The notes under the pieces were generated by a model that saw only the letters and a program-made list of their open reading frames with translations, was not told the origin of the DNA and made no database searches. Of a DNA stretch of 25,678 nucleotides, positions 1 through 7,028 are shown one piece after another. Origin of the DNA: a virus; the IMG/VR virus record IMGVR_UViG_3300040787_000029, positions 1 to 25,678 of that record; one strand, 5' to 3'. The translations under genes were made by a program, and so were the position numbers. Positions within the stretch are counted from its first letter, which is position 1; each line of letters opens with the position of its first letter.

Positions 1-471
1 TCAGAGCAGCGGCCGAACGCCGTCCGGTGCGCTTTTCGCCACGTCCCCGTCCGCGCCCCTTTGTGGCGGGGCCGGCTTGCGTGTCGGTTTCTCTTTGCGG
101 TTCAGCTGCTTGGAGATCGTCACCAGCGCCGCCGCCCAACGCCGCCAGGCGGTGGACCGCACGCAGCCCATCCGGATACAGACCTGCCGCCAGCGCACGC
201 GCTCGGCTCTCAGCCAGATGATCCGCGCCGCATCGGCCTCGACCAAGCCCAACCACTCGATGCACTCCTCCATGCGCTGGATGTCGCGGGGCGACGGCGT
301 CACCCGCATCCGCGCCTCGTGGTAGCCGTAGGCGTGCTTGGCCTCGCGGATGTACTCCGGCCAAGCGTTGCCGTAGCCCTTCGGCCCGGAGCCGGGCGGG
401 TTAGGCAGGCGGCGCAGGGTCAGCGCCGCCTCCTCGAAGCGGTCCTCGAGCTCGCGTGGGGTGATCGTCAT
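1..471 (-). CDS. DUF6362-like phage-associated protein
   Basis: This complete 156-residue ORF has its stop at the window edge and its start at 469-471, behind a good AAGGAG Shine-Dalgarno. The middle (about residues 60-115) is helical, ending in WLRAERVRWRQVCIRMG followed by an RSTAWRRWAAAL stretch that looks like a DNA-binding helix-turn-helix. The tail is basic and proline-rich. From memory this matches the DUF6362 family, which sits beside replication and packaging genes in alphaproteobacterial prophages. Its biochemical role is unknown, and a small sigma-like or terminase-small-subunit-like DNA-binding role is only a guess. It is the last gene visible in a co-oriented operon, 16 bases downstream of the HTH initiator-like gene. 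Confidence 0.7.
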   Translation of the reverse strand: MTITPRELEDRFEEAALTLRRLPNPPGSGPKGYGNAWPEYIREAKHAYGYHEARMRVTPSPRDIQRMEECIEWLGLVEADAARIIWLRAERVRWRQVCIRMGCVRSTAWRRWAAALVTISKQLNRKEKPTRKPAPPQRGADGDVAKSAPDGVRPLL

Positions 472-487
472 GCGGTCTCCTTCGGGG

Positions 488-1360
488 TCAGTAGATCTGG
501 CGGCGGCGCAGGGCGGCCTCGGTCACCAGCCCGCGGGCCAGCAGCTCGTCGCGCATGGTGTTGGAGACGGCGCTCGGCGGGACGTAGGCGTCCGAGTTGA
601 TCCAGGCCGCCATGCGCTCGAGCGGGTCGATGGCGCTCGGCTCCGAGCCGGATGGCTTCTCAGCATGGCCCACGCTATCGGCCGGGGCATCGCTCGCTGG
701 CCGGGCCAGCCGGCGCCGTCGCGCCTCCCGGATCGCTTCGGTGAAATAATCCCAGGAGCGGATCGGCGTCCGTCGCTCCCGCGCCGTGCGCTCGCGGATG
801 ACCGGCAGGATGTCCGCCTCGAGGTCGAGGCCATGGTCGAGCCAGCCATCGGCCACGGCGCTCGTCCCGACGATCGCTCTCCGGCTGGTCTCGCAGAGCC
901 CCGGGCCGCAGGCCGCGAGGCACCGGGCCTGGACGTCGTCCATCGGGACCGCCGCCGGCCGCGTAGTAGTTACTGGTTCTCTTACAGGGTTAGTGTCCAG
1001 ATTTTGGACATGGGATTCGGGATTTTTTGGACATGGCTTTCTCCCGCTTCCATGTCCAGAATCCGGACACGGCTCGGACCTGAAGTCGTCCTCGAAAGCC
1101 AGGACGTAACAGGTCGACATGCGCTTGCGGGTGGTCGGATCGATGCGCCGTTCGCGCCGGATTAGACCAGCGCGCTCGAGTTCATCGAGATGGTTGTTGA
1201 GCCCGGATCGAGATATCTCGGCATCGACTGCCAGCATCTCCTGCGAGGGGAAGCAGCCATGGTCGGGGTTGTGACGATCGCAGAGGTGCCAGAGCACCAG
1301 CTTCGTCGCCGGCCTGAGGCCACGCTGCTGGATCGCCCAGTTTGTCGCCCGGTGGCTCAT
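488..1360 (-). CDS. Helix-turn-helix replication-initiator-like protein
   Basis: This 290-residue protein has an N-terminal winged-helix region. It opens MSHRATNWAIQQRGLRPATK, continues LVLWHLCDRHN and CFPSQEMLA, and then has a SRSGLNNHLDELERAGLI recognition-helix pattern (about residues 1-95). This is the layout of phage replication (lambda O-like) and plasmid initiator N-termini. A low-complexity Cys/Pro/Gly/His segment (about residues 95-125) is encoded by iteron-like repeats, and the C-terminal half is helical. The reading frame stays open up to an ATG at 1450. I chose 1360 because homologous winged helices start near this MSHRATNWA segment, although neither start has a strong Shine-Dalgarno. 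An origin-binding role is inferred from the domain plus the internal repeats. A plain transcriptional regulator is the alternative. Confidence 0.68.
   Translation of the reverse strand: MSHRATNWAIQQRGLRPATKLVLWHLCDRHNPDHGCFPSQEMLAVDAEISRSGLNNHLDELERAGLIRRERRIDPTTRKRMSTCYVLAFEDDFRSEPCPDSGHGSGRKPCPKNPESHVQNLDTNPVREPVTTTRPAAVPMDDVQARCLAACGPGLCETSRRAIVGTSAVADGWLDHGLDLEADILPVIRERTARERRTPIRSWDYFTEAIREARRRRLARPASDAPADSVGHAEKPSGSEPSAIDPLERMAAWINSDAYVPPSAVSNTMRDELLARGLVTEAALRRRQIY
993..1070. repeat. Iteron-like repeats inside the HTH gene (candidate origin)
   Basis: A 21-base unit starting GTGTCC and ending TGGACATGG lies on the plus strand at 993-1013. It recurs on the minus strand at 1050-1070 with 19 of 21 bases identical. 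A third, partial copy at 1016-1036 shares the last 12 bases, TTTTGGACATGG. Each full copy contains a small palindrome (GTCC...GGAC). The surrounding stretch, about 965-1050, is clearly richer in A and T than the rest of the gene. Repeats inside an initiator gene are the arrangement of lambdoid origins. Origin function is inferred. Confidence 0.5.
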
Positions 1361-1430
1361 GGGAGCACGGCCGGCGGCGGCGGGGCCGCTGATCCGGCCA
1401 AGCGGCACATGGGATACCGCGTCGCAATGA

Positions 1431-1559
1431 TCACGGATGCCACTCCGCACCCGGCCAGAGGCCGGCGCTGAAGATCAAGTCGGTGAGCATGCCGCCGGCC
1501 GGGATCGCGAGCGCGACGCCGATGAACACCACGGCGGTGAGGATCAGGACCTCGCGCAT
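1431..1559 (-). CDS. Small single-pass membrane protein (42 aa)
   Basis: This short ORF starts MREVLILTAVVFIGVALAIP and is about half hydrophobic. One predicted membrane helix covers residues 4-27, followed by a short polar tail rich in tryptophan and proline. A strong GGGAGG Shine-Dalgarno sits seven bases before the ATG. The start overlaps the end of the 80-residue gene upstream by 16 bases, as expected in this compact operon. I recognise no family. The size and position fit small membrane proteins of unknown role in phage early operons. Support comes from the ribosome site, the coupling and the clean hydrophobic segment. Confidence 0.55.
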   Translation of the reverse strand: MREVLILTAVVFIGVALAIPAGGMLTDLIFSAGLWPGAEWHP

Positions 1560-1786
1560 GTTTCGCCTCCCGGCCGCGCGGCAAAGAACCGAAGGAGCCC
1601 CTCGGCCTCCTCGCGTTCCTCGACGTCGTCGCTAAGGCTCAGGATGACCCGGCAGGCCGCCTGCACCTCCCGCGTGGTGTGCTGGGCGATGTCGGCAAGC
1701 ACGCCGCGTGCCGCGGCCAGTCGATCGACGTCGAGGGCCTCGGGATGCGCACTTGCCTGGCCCGGATATTCGGGAGCATCCGTCAT
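1544..1786 (-). CDS. Hypothetical small acidic helical protein (80 aa)
   Basis: The protein starts MTDAPEYPGQ and is mostly helical and acidic, with LAAARGVLADIAQHTTREVQ followed by DDVEEREEAEGLLRFF. The frame stays open to 2122, but the ATG at 1786 overlaps the stop of the J-domain gene in an ATGA junction. That makes 1786 the natural coupled start. I recognise no domain. Its place between the J-domain gene and a small membrane protein suggests an accessory early-operon protein, with no visible clue to function. Confidence 0.55.
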   Translation of the reverse strand: MTDAPEYPGQASAHPEALDVDRLAAARGVLADIAQHTTREVQAACRVILSLSDDVEEREEAEGLLRFFAARPGGETCARS

Positions 1787-2358
1787 GACGCCATCTCCCG
1801 CCGCGCCGCTTCTCGGGCGGCGTTGAGCTCGGCCATGAGGACGTTGCAGCCGTCCGCCCGATCGGGGTGCGCAGCCCGCGCCTTCTCGCGCCAGGCGGCT
1901 TCGACGGCGGCGAGATCGGCATCCGGTCCGACGCCGAGCACGTCCCGCCAATCGCGGGGCGGTGGCAAAGCGGAGAAGCCCTGGAAGGCGGCACGGACGA
2001 TGTGCAGGCCGCCGCAGCGCATCTCTTGCCGGCGCGCCTCGAGGATGGTGTAGATCGCCCGGACGTTGTCCTCGGGTCGGGCGAAGCGGTCGACGGCGAT
2101 GCAGCGCCGGGCGCCGTCCCATTCGAAGTACACCGCGACGCCGGGATCGGATGGCCGTGCCGCGCCCAGCGTCACGTTCGACGAAATCACGACGTCCTGC
2201 ACCGGCATGCCGGTGTCGGCGCCGAAGAGGCCGAGCGAGTCCTGCAGTTCGGCGACGGCCCGCGAGAGCGAGACGCCGAACGGCGAGCCGCTGCGCGCCG
2301 TGGCTCGTGGCAGCCCGACCGGCCAGTGCAGCGGATAGGCGAGCGGGTTGGTCACCAT
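1783..2358 (-). CDS. J-domain protein
   Basis: This 191-residue protein ends in a compact J-domain (about residues 136-190): DWRDVLGVGPDADLAAVEAA, then WREKARAAHPDRADG with the HPD tripeptide at 164-166 that activates DnaK/Hsp70. The N-terminal 130 residues form a beta-rich region containing VAVYFEWDGARRCIAVDRF and a helix starting AIYTILEARRQEMR. Such proteins are frequent in alphaproteobacterial prophage replication operons, where they may recruit host DnaK to initiator complexes as lambda P does through DnaJ. That role is an analogy. The gene overlaps its neighbours on both sides by a few bases, so it is translationally coupled. Confidence 0.72.
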   Translation of the reverse strand: MVTNPLAYPLHWPVGLPRATARSGSPFGVSLSRAVAELQDSLGLFGADTGMPVQDVVISSNVTLGAARPSDPGVAVYFEWDGARRCIAVDRFARPEDNVRAIYTILEARRQEMRCGGLHIVRAAFQGFSALPPPRDWRDVLGVGPDADLAAVEAAWREKARAAHPDRADGCNVLMAELNAAREAARREMAS

Positions 2359-2477
2359 GACGCCCGCTCCTTCGCGTCGGCCGCGATGCGCGGCACCGCG
2401 AGCGCGGTGTCCAGCGCGGCGCGTGCGAGGACGACGGCGCCGAGCCCGGTGATCAGGAGGACCATGATCTTTGACAT
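2352..2477 (-). CDS. Small single-pass membrane protein (41 aa)
   Basis: The ORF begins MSKIMVLLITGLGAVVLARA and has one hydrophobic helix at residues 4-20, then a short basic and acidic tail. An AGGGGGCC ribosome-binding sequence precedes the ATG at 2477, and a second in-frame ATG lies at 2465. The stop overlaps the start of the J-domain gene by 7 bases. It resembles in size and topology the 42-residue ORF at 1431-1559, but the sequences are not clearly related. Function is unknown. Confidence 0.5.
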   Translation of the reverse strand: MSKIMVLLITGLGAVVLARAALDTALAVPRIAADAKERASW

Positions 2478-2487
2478 CGATGGCCCC

Positions 2488-2691
2488 CTACAGCGCCGCC
2501 GTGCGGGTGAGACGCCGCACGATGGCTTCCATCAGGTCGATCTGGAGATCGGCCTGCTCACGGCTCATCCGACCGGCACGGATCTGCTTCTCGTAGACAT
2601 GCCGGCGCATCGAGGCCTCGCGCCGCGCCTCCTCGATCAGCTCGCGGATCGTGAAGCGGCCAGGCGCGGTGTCCGGAGTGGGATCGGCCAT
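2488..2691 (-). CDS. Hypothetical helical protein (67 aa)
   Basis: This is a short, charged, fully helical protein: FTIRELIEEARREASMRRHV, then EQADLQIDLMEAIVRRL. It probably forms a helical hairpin or a small coiled coil. The start shares one base with the stop of the upstream gene (TGATG), so it is coupled. I recognise no family. Small helical proteins of this kind are common in prophage early operons. The call rests on operon position and good coding character. Confidence 0.6.
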   Translation of the reverse strand: MADPTPDTAPGRFTIRELIEEARREASMRRHVYEKQIRAGRMSREQADLQIDLMEAIVRRLTRTAAL

Positions 2692-2981
2692 CAGAGCACC
2701 TGAGCGACCAGGGCGGCGATCATCGCGATTGTGACGAGGACCAGTCCGATGCCGCGGATCAGGCGCTGCCGGCGACCCTGCCGATTGATCTCGGTGACGG
2801 CATTCCCGACGATCGTCCTGCGCAACGCACGGGCATCCACGACGTCGGCTCCGCTGCCCCAGGCTTCCAGATGCTCGCAGGCGTCCAGCACTGCTCCTGC
2901 GCTGTGGAAGTCGGGATGCAGCACCACCTCACGCGCCCTCTGGAGGCCGGCTGCGGGGTGGGGGATCAGGACGGCGGTCAT
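2691..2981 (-). CDS. Hypothetical protein with C-terminal membrane anchor (96 aa)
   Basis: The N-terminal 70 residues are soluble and include HPDFHSAGAVLDACEHLEAW. The last 24 residues (GIGLVLVTIAMIAALVAQVL preceded by arginines) form one membrane helix, giving a tail-anchored topology with the soluble part probably in the cytoplasm. It overlaps the upstream HTH gene by four bases (ATGA) and the downstream gene by one. No known family is recognised. Confidence 0.6.
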   Translation of the reverse strand: MTAVLIPHPAAGLQRAREVVLHPDFHSAGAVLDACEHLEAWGSGADVVDARALRRTIVGNAVTEINRQGRRQRLIRGIGLVLVTIAMIAALVAQVL

Positions 2982-3214
2982 CGGCCGCTCCCGGAGCGCT
3001 TCGGCTCCTGGTCGCGCAGCCAGTCCTGCACGGCGCCCTTGCGGTAGTAGACCCGCCGTCCGAGCCGGATGCAGGGCGGCCCGATCCGGCGCGTCTCCCA
3101 GCGCCCGAGCGTGTCGATCGAGATGCCGAGCTCACCCGCCAGGCCGGCGCGGCTCATCCAGTCGTCGAGCAGCCTTTCGTGCTGGTCCTCCGGCGGATCG
3201 TTTGTGTCATCCAT
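2978..3214 (-). CDS. AlpA/excisionase-type HTH DNA-binding protein (78 aa)
   Basis: Residues 19-68 form a MerR-like HTH_17 fold: SRAGLAGELGISIDTLGRWE, then the wing GPPCIRLGRRVYYRKGAVQD. This is the pattern of AlpA regulators and recombination directionality factors. It is the first gene of the minus-strand operon, so it probably regulates that operon or helps excision by the nearby integrase. A second protein of the same fold lies at 20209-20418. The start at 3214 gives a short acidic lead-in, and an internal ATG at residue 20 is possible but less likely. Confidence 0.75.
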   Translation of the reverse strand: MDDTNDPPEDQHERLLDDWMSRAGLAGELGISIDTLGRWETRRIGPPCIRLGRRVYYRKGAVQDWLRDQEPKRSGSGR

Positions 3215-3286
3215 CGCCTCTGTCCCTCCTGTCGGGGTCGCCCAGCGCGGGCGGCCCTTCTGGGGTCAGAGCAAAATCGATCGGCC

Positions 3287-3409
3287 GGGGTGGCGGGGAG
3301 GCGCGGGGTGGCGCGAGCCTCCGAATGGGCGTGCCACCTCTGTTTTTACTGGGCAGGACGGTTTTCGGCGGCGCGGGGTGGCAAGTGGCGAGACCCGCCG
3401 TGCCACCCC
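3287..3409. repeat. GGTGGCA/TGCCACC repeat cluster, left of integrase region
   Basis: Copies of GGGGTGGC occur at about 3287, 3306 and 3375, and inverted copies at about 3330 (TGCCACC) and 3401 (TGCCACCCC). The pair GGGGTGGCA (3375-3383) and TGCCACCCC (3401-3409) is a perfect 9-base inverted repeat around a 17-base centre. A second cluster of the same motif lies at 5661-5713. They may be operators of an element regulator or integrase/excisionase sites. Nothing else coding is evident between 3215 and 3450. Confidence 0.5.
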
Positions 3410-3451
3410 ATCGAGGCCGCGGAATTGCCCCGCCGACACCCGCCGAGTCCC

Positions 3452-3480
3452 TTGAGGCGCGTTCTCATTTCGTTCTAAAA
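3452..3480 (+). promoter_or_regulatory. SOS box (LexA site) overlapping a putative promoter
   Basis: GTTC at 3461-3464 and GTTC at 3472-3475 are separated by exactly seven bases (TCATTTC). This matches the alphaproteobacterial LexA consensus GTTC-N7-GTTC. A possible -35 (TTGAGG, 3452-3457) and -10 (TCTAAA, 3474-3479) surround it, so bound LexA would block the promoter. The site lies between the minus-strand operon and the plus-strand excisionase-like gene. The consensus is established knowledge. Actual LexA control is inferred. Confidence 0.6.
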
Positions 3481-3598
3481 GAGAATCGTGCTGCCGCACA
3501 CAACCGGAGGGACGATCGAGGGCGGACATTCCAGAAGCCGCCACGCCCTGCGCCGGGTTCACCCCGACAGCAGAGGGCCGATCCCAGGAAAGGACGCG

Positions 3599-3640
3599 AT
3601 GGGAAACGCCATCGGCCGCCGAATGCGCGCCGGTGCATGA
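3599..3640 (+). CDS. Possible 13-codon leader ORF
   Basis: An ATG preceded by AGGAAAGGA, an excellent ribosome-binding sequence six or so bases upstream, opens a 13-codon ORF (MGNAIGRRMRAGA). It ends 23 bases before the TTG start of the next gene. The downstream gene has a weak start codon, so a leader peptide could tune its translation. It could equally be chance. There are no other clues. Confidence 0.3.
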   Translation: MGNAIGRRMRAGA

Positions 3641-3663
3641 GCGAGTTATGATCGGATGGGGGG

Positions 3664-4272
3664 TTGCCGCCGCGCGCTTTCTGGACGCTGTCAGAGGTCG
3701 CCGCCCGATGGGGGTGTCGCCCGGAGGATATCGCGGCCTGGGCGGCAGCGGGCCAGATCGAAATCTCGACCGTCGTCCCCCCAGTCGTCTGCGGCGGCGA
3801 GATCGTTGAAGGTCTGATGGCAATCAGCATGAACGATCTGATGCCGATGTTCCGCAGGGATGGGTCGGGGCCCGACACGAGGCGCGTGCGACGGGTTCGA
3901 TCGGAACGCCGATGGCTCTACGTCACCGATCCCAGTGAGGGGCTGATGGTTTCAAAGGCGGACCTCGTGCTGATGGCGGGCGAGATGGCCCGCTTCGAGG
4001 ACGAACACCGCATCTACGGGCGACGATCGGCTCCCGCCGTCGCGGTGCCGATCATGTCGAGCCAGTCGAAATACGACTGGGACGCCATGTGGGTGCACGT
4101 CCTGCAGCGCGTGCACGAGCAGGGCCTGCCGGAGACCCAGCGCGAGTTCGTGAACGAGATCCAGGATTGGTTCATCCGGCGATCCGACGATGGCGACGCG
4201 CCCGATGAGCGCACCATCCGGCGTCGTTTGACGCCTGCGTGGCGGACCCTGCGGGCTGAGGACGCCGATTAG
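3664..4272 (+). CDS. Excisionase-like HTH regulatory protein
   Basis: The 202-residue protein starts with a MerR/AlpA-like helix-turn-helix (FWTLSEVAARWGCRPEDIAA, about residues 6-25). A middle region contains WLYVTDPSEGLMVSKADLVL. The C-terminal domain contains GLPETQREFVNEIQDWFIRR and ERTIRRRLTPAWRTLRAED (about 145-200), a pattern I associate with proteins next to integrases in alphaproteobacterial elements. An in-frame stop at 3649-3651 leaves TTG at 3664 as the only plausible start, just after a run of Gs. It converges on the integrase gene with a 4-base overlap of stops. A recombination-directionality or regulatory role is inferred from the fold and position. Confidence 0.62.
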   Translation: MPPRAFWTLSEVAARWGCRPEDIAAWAAAGQIEISTVVPPVVCGGEIVEGLMAISMNDLMPMFRRDGSGPDTRRVRRVRSERRWLYVTDPSEGLMVSKADLVLMAGEMARFEDEHRIYGRRSAPAVAVPIMSSQSKYDWDAMWVHVLQRVHEQGLPETQREFVNEIQDWFIRRSDDGDAPDERTIRRRLTPAWRTLRAEDAD

Positions 4273-5510
4273 TTCCGCACAACAATCCGAGGCTTTGGCC
4301 GCATCAGTGCGGCAACCTCATCGACGCCAGTGCGGAGGGGCTGGTCGGCGAGGTGGGCGTATCGCTGCGTTGTCTTCGCCTGCGTGTGCCCGAGCAGCTT
4401 GCCGATCATCGCCAGAGACGCCCCGCGGCCGGCGAGCATCGAGGCGAAGGTGTGGCGCAGGTCGTGCAGGCGGACGTCCGTCAGCTCGGCTGCGGTCTGA
4501 ATAGCCTTCCAGAACCGCCGGATATCCTGCAGCGGCTGGCCGTCGACCTCGCCGGGAAAGAGCCAGGGACAATCCGCCGGCGCCGCCGCCCGCCGCAGCC
4601 GCACGATCGTCGCGACGTCCTCCGAGATCGGCACACGGTGGACCTTACGCTGCTTGGTTGTCGCGGCCTGCTTAGTCCAGATGCAGAGATTGAGATCGAA
4701 CTGCTCGAACCGCGCCAGCCGGACCTCGCCAAGGCGGGCGCCGGTGAGCATGCACATTCGGACGAGCGTCGCCGCCCGCTGATCCTCCGCCGCGGCAAGC
4801 GCATTGGCGAGCCGATCGACCTCCTCGAGCGACAGGAACCGATCCCGCTCCGTCTCCGCGCGGCGCAGGAAGCCCTCGGCCGGGTTGTCGTCGCGCATCT
4901 TCCATGGCCGTACCGAGAGGTTGAACATCTTCCGCAGTACCTCGCCGGTGCGGTTAGCCCGGATCGGCGTCGGTTTCGGCCCCTGCAGCGTGCGCCGGCC
5001 GCGAGACTTGGCCTTCTCCTTCGCCGGGCGGGGCCGTCCCTCGGCGATCTTAGTGAGCAGCCGCGCGACGTCGTCGGGCGTGATGTCGGCGACCAGTCGC
5101 GTCTTCCATTCCGGCTCGACGAGATTGCGGAGCATCGAGACCTGGTCCGACGCGTTCCGCGGCGAAAGACGCGGCAGATGCTGCTCGATGTAGAGGTTGA
5201 TCAGATCGGGGATCCGCGGAGCGGCCCGCTGCGCCTCCCGCCGCGCCATCGGATCGTCGCCGGCGTCGATCTCGCGGCGGAGTACTTTGGCACGCTCGCG
5301 TGCCGCGACGACGCTCCATTCCGGCCAGCGGCCGATGGTGAACTTCCGCTGCCGACCCTGGACCCAGTAGTGGAGGCAGAAGGCGCGCAGGCCGGAGGGG
5401 TGAACAACTGCGGAGAAGCCGAGGAGGTCGCTGTCGAAGAGGTGGTACTTCGTGCTCTTCAGGTCCGCTGCCTTGATCAGCTTCTCCGTCAATCTGTAGC
5501 GCTCTGTCAT
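4269..5510 (-). CDS. Tyrosine recombinase / integrase
   Basis: This 413-residue protein has the layout of prophage and island integrases. An arm-binding DUF4102-like N-terminus covers residues 1-95 (FDSDLLGFSAVV, then KFTIGRWPEWSVVAARERAK), followed by a core-binding SAM-like domain (about 100-215) and a catalytic domain (about 225-395). The catalytic residues are all visible: R259 in LTGARLGEV, a lysine near 289, H349 and R352 in RLHDLRHTF, H375 in LLGHT and nucleophile Y384 in TTQRYAHL. The enzyme is therefore expected to be active. It would catalyse site-specific integration and excision, probably at the tRNA-Met-derived att site near 11240. The convergent gene at 3664 is a likely directionality factor. 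Confidence 0.93.
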   Translation of the reverse strand: MTERYRLTEKLIKAADLKSTKYHLFDSDLLGFSAVVHPSGLRAFCLHYWVQGRQRKFTIGRWPEWSVVAARERAKVLRREIDAGDDPMARREAQRAAPRIPDLINLYIEQHLPRLSPRNASDQVSMLRNLVEPEWKTRLVADITPDDVARLLTKIAEGRPRPAKEKAKSRGRRTLQGPKPTPIRANRTGEVLRKMFNLSVRPWKMRDDNPAEGFLRRAETERDRFLSLEEVDRLANALAAAEDQRAATLVRMCMLTGARLGEVRLARFEQFDLNLCIWTKQAATTKQRKVHRVPISEDVATIVRLRRAAAPADCPWLFPGEVDGQPLQDIRRFWKAIQTAAELTDVRLHDLRHTFASMLAGRGASLAMIGKLLGHTQAKTTQRYAHLADQPLRTGVDEVAALMRPKPRIVVRN

Positions 5511-5660
5511 TCCGCAACCTCAAGTCGACCCTCCGCCACCACGCGTAGAGCCGCGCCTTATTCAAGAGAAATAGCGCTCCCCGCAGCTCACTTTTTCGGC
5601 CGGCGCATTCGATCCGCCTCGTGGCTCGCGACGGTTACGCGTGTCTACCCGGCGGGAGGA

Positions 5661-5713
5661 GGTGGCGGGGTGGCACTGGGTGGCGCCGCGGCTAGCAGAG
5701 GCGGTGCCACCGC
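5661..5713. repeat. GGTGGCA repeat cluster, right of integrase
   Basis: GGTGGC recurs at 5661, 5669 (GGTGGCAC) and 5680 within 27 bases. A near-palindrome GCGGTGCCACCGC follows at 5701-5713. The motif is the same as in the cluster at 3287-3409, so the integrase and excisionase-like genes are bracketed by it. The remaining bases of the 5511-5819 gap, between the divergent integrase and XRE/ImmA genes, show no gene. They probably hold promoters for both. Confidence 0.45.
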
Positions 5714-5819
5714 ACGTGGCTTGGATTGATGCTTCGGCGGTGATGCAGCTGCGCGGGAATGCTTCCAACGCAGCGCAGTCTCGTGCCACAAGCAGAGAGA
5801 ACGGATGGGGCGGCGCGCG

Positions 5820-7028
5820 ATGGCGGTCATCAAAGCACAGGTGAAGCCGGAACTTCTGTCGTGGGCCCGCGACACGGCGAAGGTGACCGCCGAGGACGCG
5901 GCGAAGGCAGCGAACGTGGCCGTCGAGCGCCTAGCGGCCTGGGAAGACACAGCTAGTGACGATCGCCCGACTCTCGGGCAGCTCCGCAGTCTCGCGTCGA
6001 AGTATCGCTACCCGCTGGCGGTATTCTTCCTGCCCGAGCCGCCGCGCGACTTCGCCCCGCTCCGCGACTTCCGGCGCATCCCGGATGTACCGGAGCGAGT
6101 CCTGTCGCCAAACTTGGCCTACCATATTCGCTCGGCATACGAGCGGCGTGAACTCGCGTTGGAGCTTTCGGAGGACCTTCGGGAAGCTGCCCCCAAGATT
6201 CCTGTACACGCAGTCCTCGACGAGAATGCGGAAGAGGTTGGCAGGCGCATCCGCGAATTTCTTGACGTCGACGAGGACAGCCAGCGGAAGGCAGCGCGCC
6301 AGGCTTTCGACTTCTGGCGGCGCCGTTTGGAAGAGCACGGGGTCCTGGTCTTCGTCATCAGTGGCCCCCACTACAGCGTCGGGCTGGATGAAATGCGCGG
6401 CTTTGCGATCGCTAAGGCGGAATTGCCGGTGATCGTCGTCAATGGCAAAGACTACAGTGCCGGCGGCAAAGCCTTCACCCTACTGCACGAATTCGTGCAC
6501 GTCCTGCTCGGCGAAAGTGCGATCTCTAACGGCGCCGGTGACGATCCGGGTCTGACTCCCGAAGAACAGCGGGTCGAGCGGTTCTGCGACGCGGTTGCAG
6601 CGGCAATCCTCATGCCCCGCCAAGCCCTGATGCGCTTCGATGAGGTGGCCGCGGCGGGCGAGCGACCGTGGAACGATGCGGAGCTGAAGCAGATCGCGCA
6701 GCAACTCGGCGTCAGCCGCGAGGCGCTCCTACTGCGCTTTGTCACGATCGGGCGGGCGAGTTGGAGCTTCTACATGAGCCAGCGTCCGCGATTCCGTGAA
6801 GAGTACCGGCAGGCGGCGGAGGAACGTACCAAGGACGACAGATCGGTGCAGATTAAGCGGCCAGTCATGCTGATGAGCTGGAACGGCCGCGGCTTCACGC
6901 AGCTGGTGCTGCGCAGCTACTATGGACAGCACATCACTCTTAACGACGTCGCCAGCTTTCTGGGCGCCAAGGTGAAGCACATTCCGTCGCTGGAGGAGGC
7001 TGCGTTCCGGCCTCGCCGTGAGGCGTGA
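5820..7028 (+). CDS. XRE-ImmA/IrrE metallo-endopeptidase regulator
   Basis: Residues 1-60 are a short XRE-type helix-turn-helix (VTAEDAAKAANVAVERLAAW). A linker with KYRYPLAVFFLPEPP follows, the hallmark of XRE-ImmA fusions. The metalloprotease domain has the zinc motif HEFVH at 223-227 and a downstream E253 (VERFCDAVAAAILMP). Family members cleave phage-type repressors or act as antitoxins of nuclease toxins. The next gene overlaps by four bases (GTGA), so the two products are made together. I start at 5820 because homologs begin near MAVIKAQVKPELL. ATG 5805 in the same frame is possible. A role as antitoxin or regulator of the PIN protein is inferred. Confidence 0.82.
   Translation: MAVIKAQVKPELLSWARDTAKVTAEDAAKAANVAVERLAAWEDTASDDRPTLGQLRSLASKYRYPLAVFFLPEPPRDFAPLRDFRRIPDVPERVLSPNLAYHIRSAYERRELALELSEDLREAAPKIPVHAVLDENAEEVGRRIREFLDVDEDSQRKAARQAFDFWRRRLEEHGVLVFVISGPHYSVGLDEMRGFAIAKAELPVIVVNGKDYSAGGKAFTLLHEFVHVLLGESAISNGAGDDPGLTPEEQRVERFCDAVAAAILMPRQALMRFDEVAAAGERPWNDAELKQIAQQLGVSREALLLRFVTIGRASWSFYMSQRPRFREEYRQAAEERTKDDRSVQIKRPVMLMSWNGRGFTQLVLRSYYGQHITLNDVASFLGAKVKHIPSLEEAAFRPRREA

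Noticed and set aside
3648-3800. ATG at 3648 as an alternative start of the excisionase-like gene
   Set aside because: It is in a different frame and gives no HTH. An in-frame stop at 3649-3651 also prevents upstream extension of the real frame.
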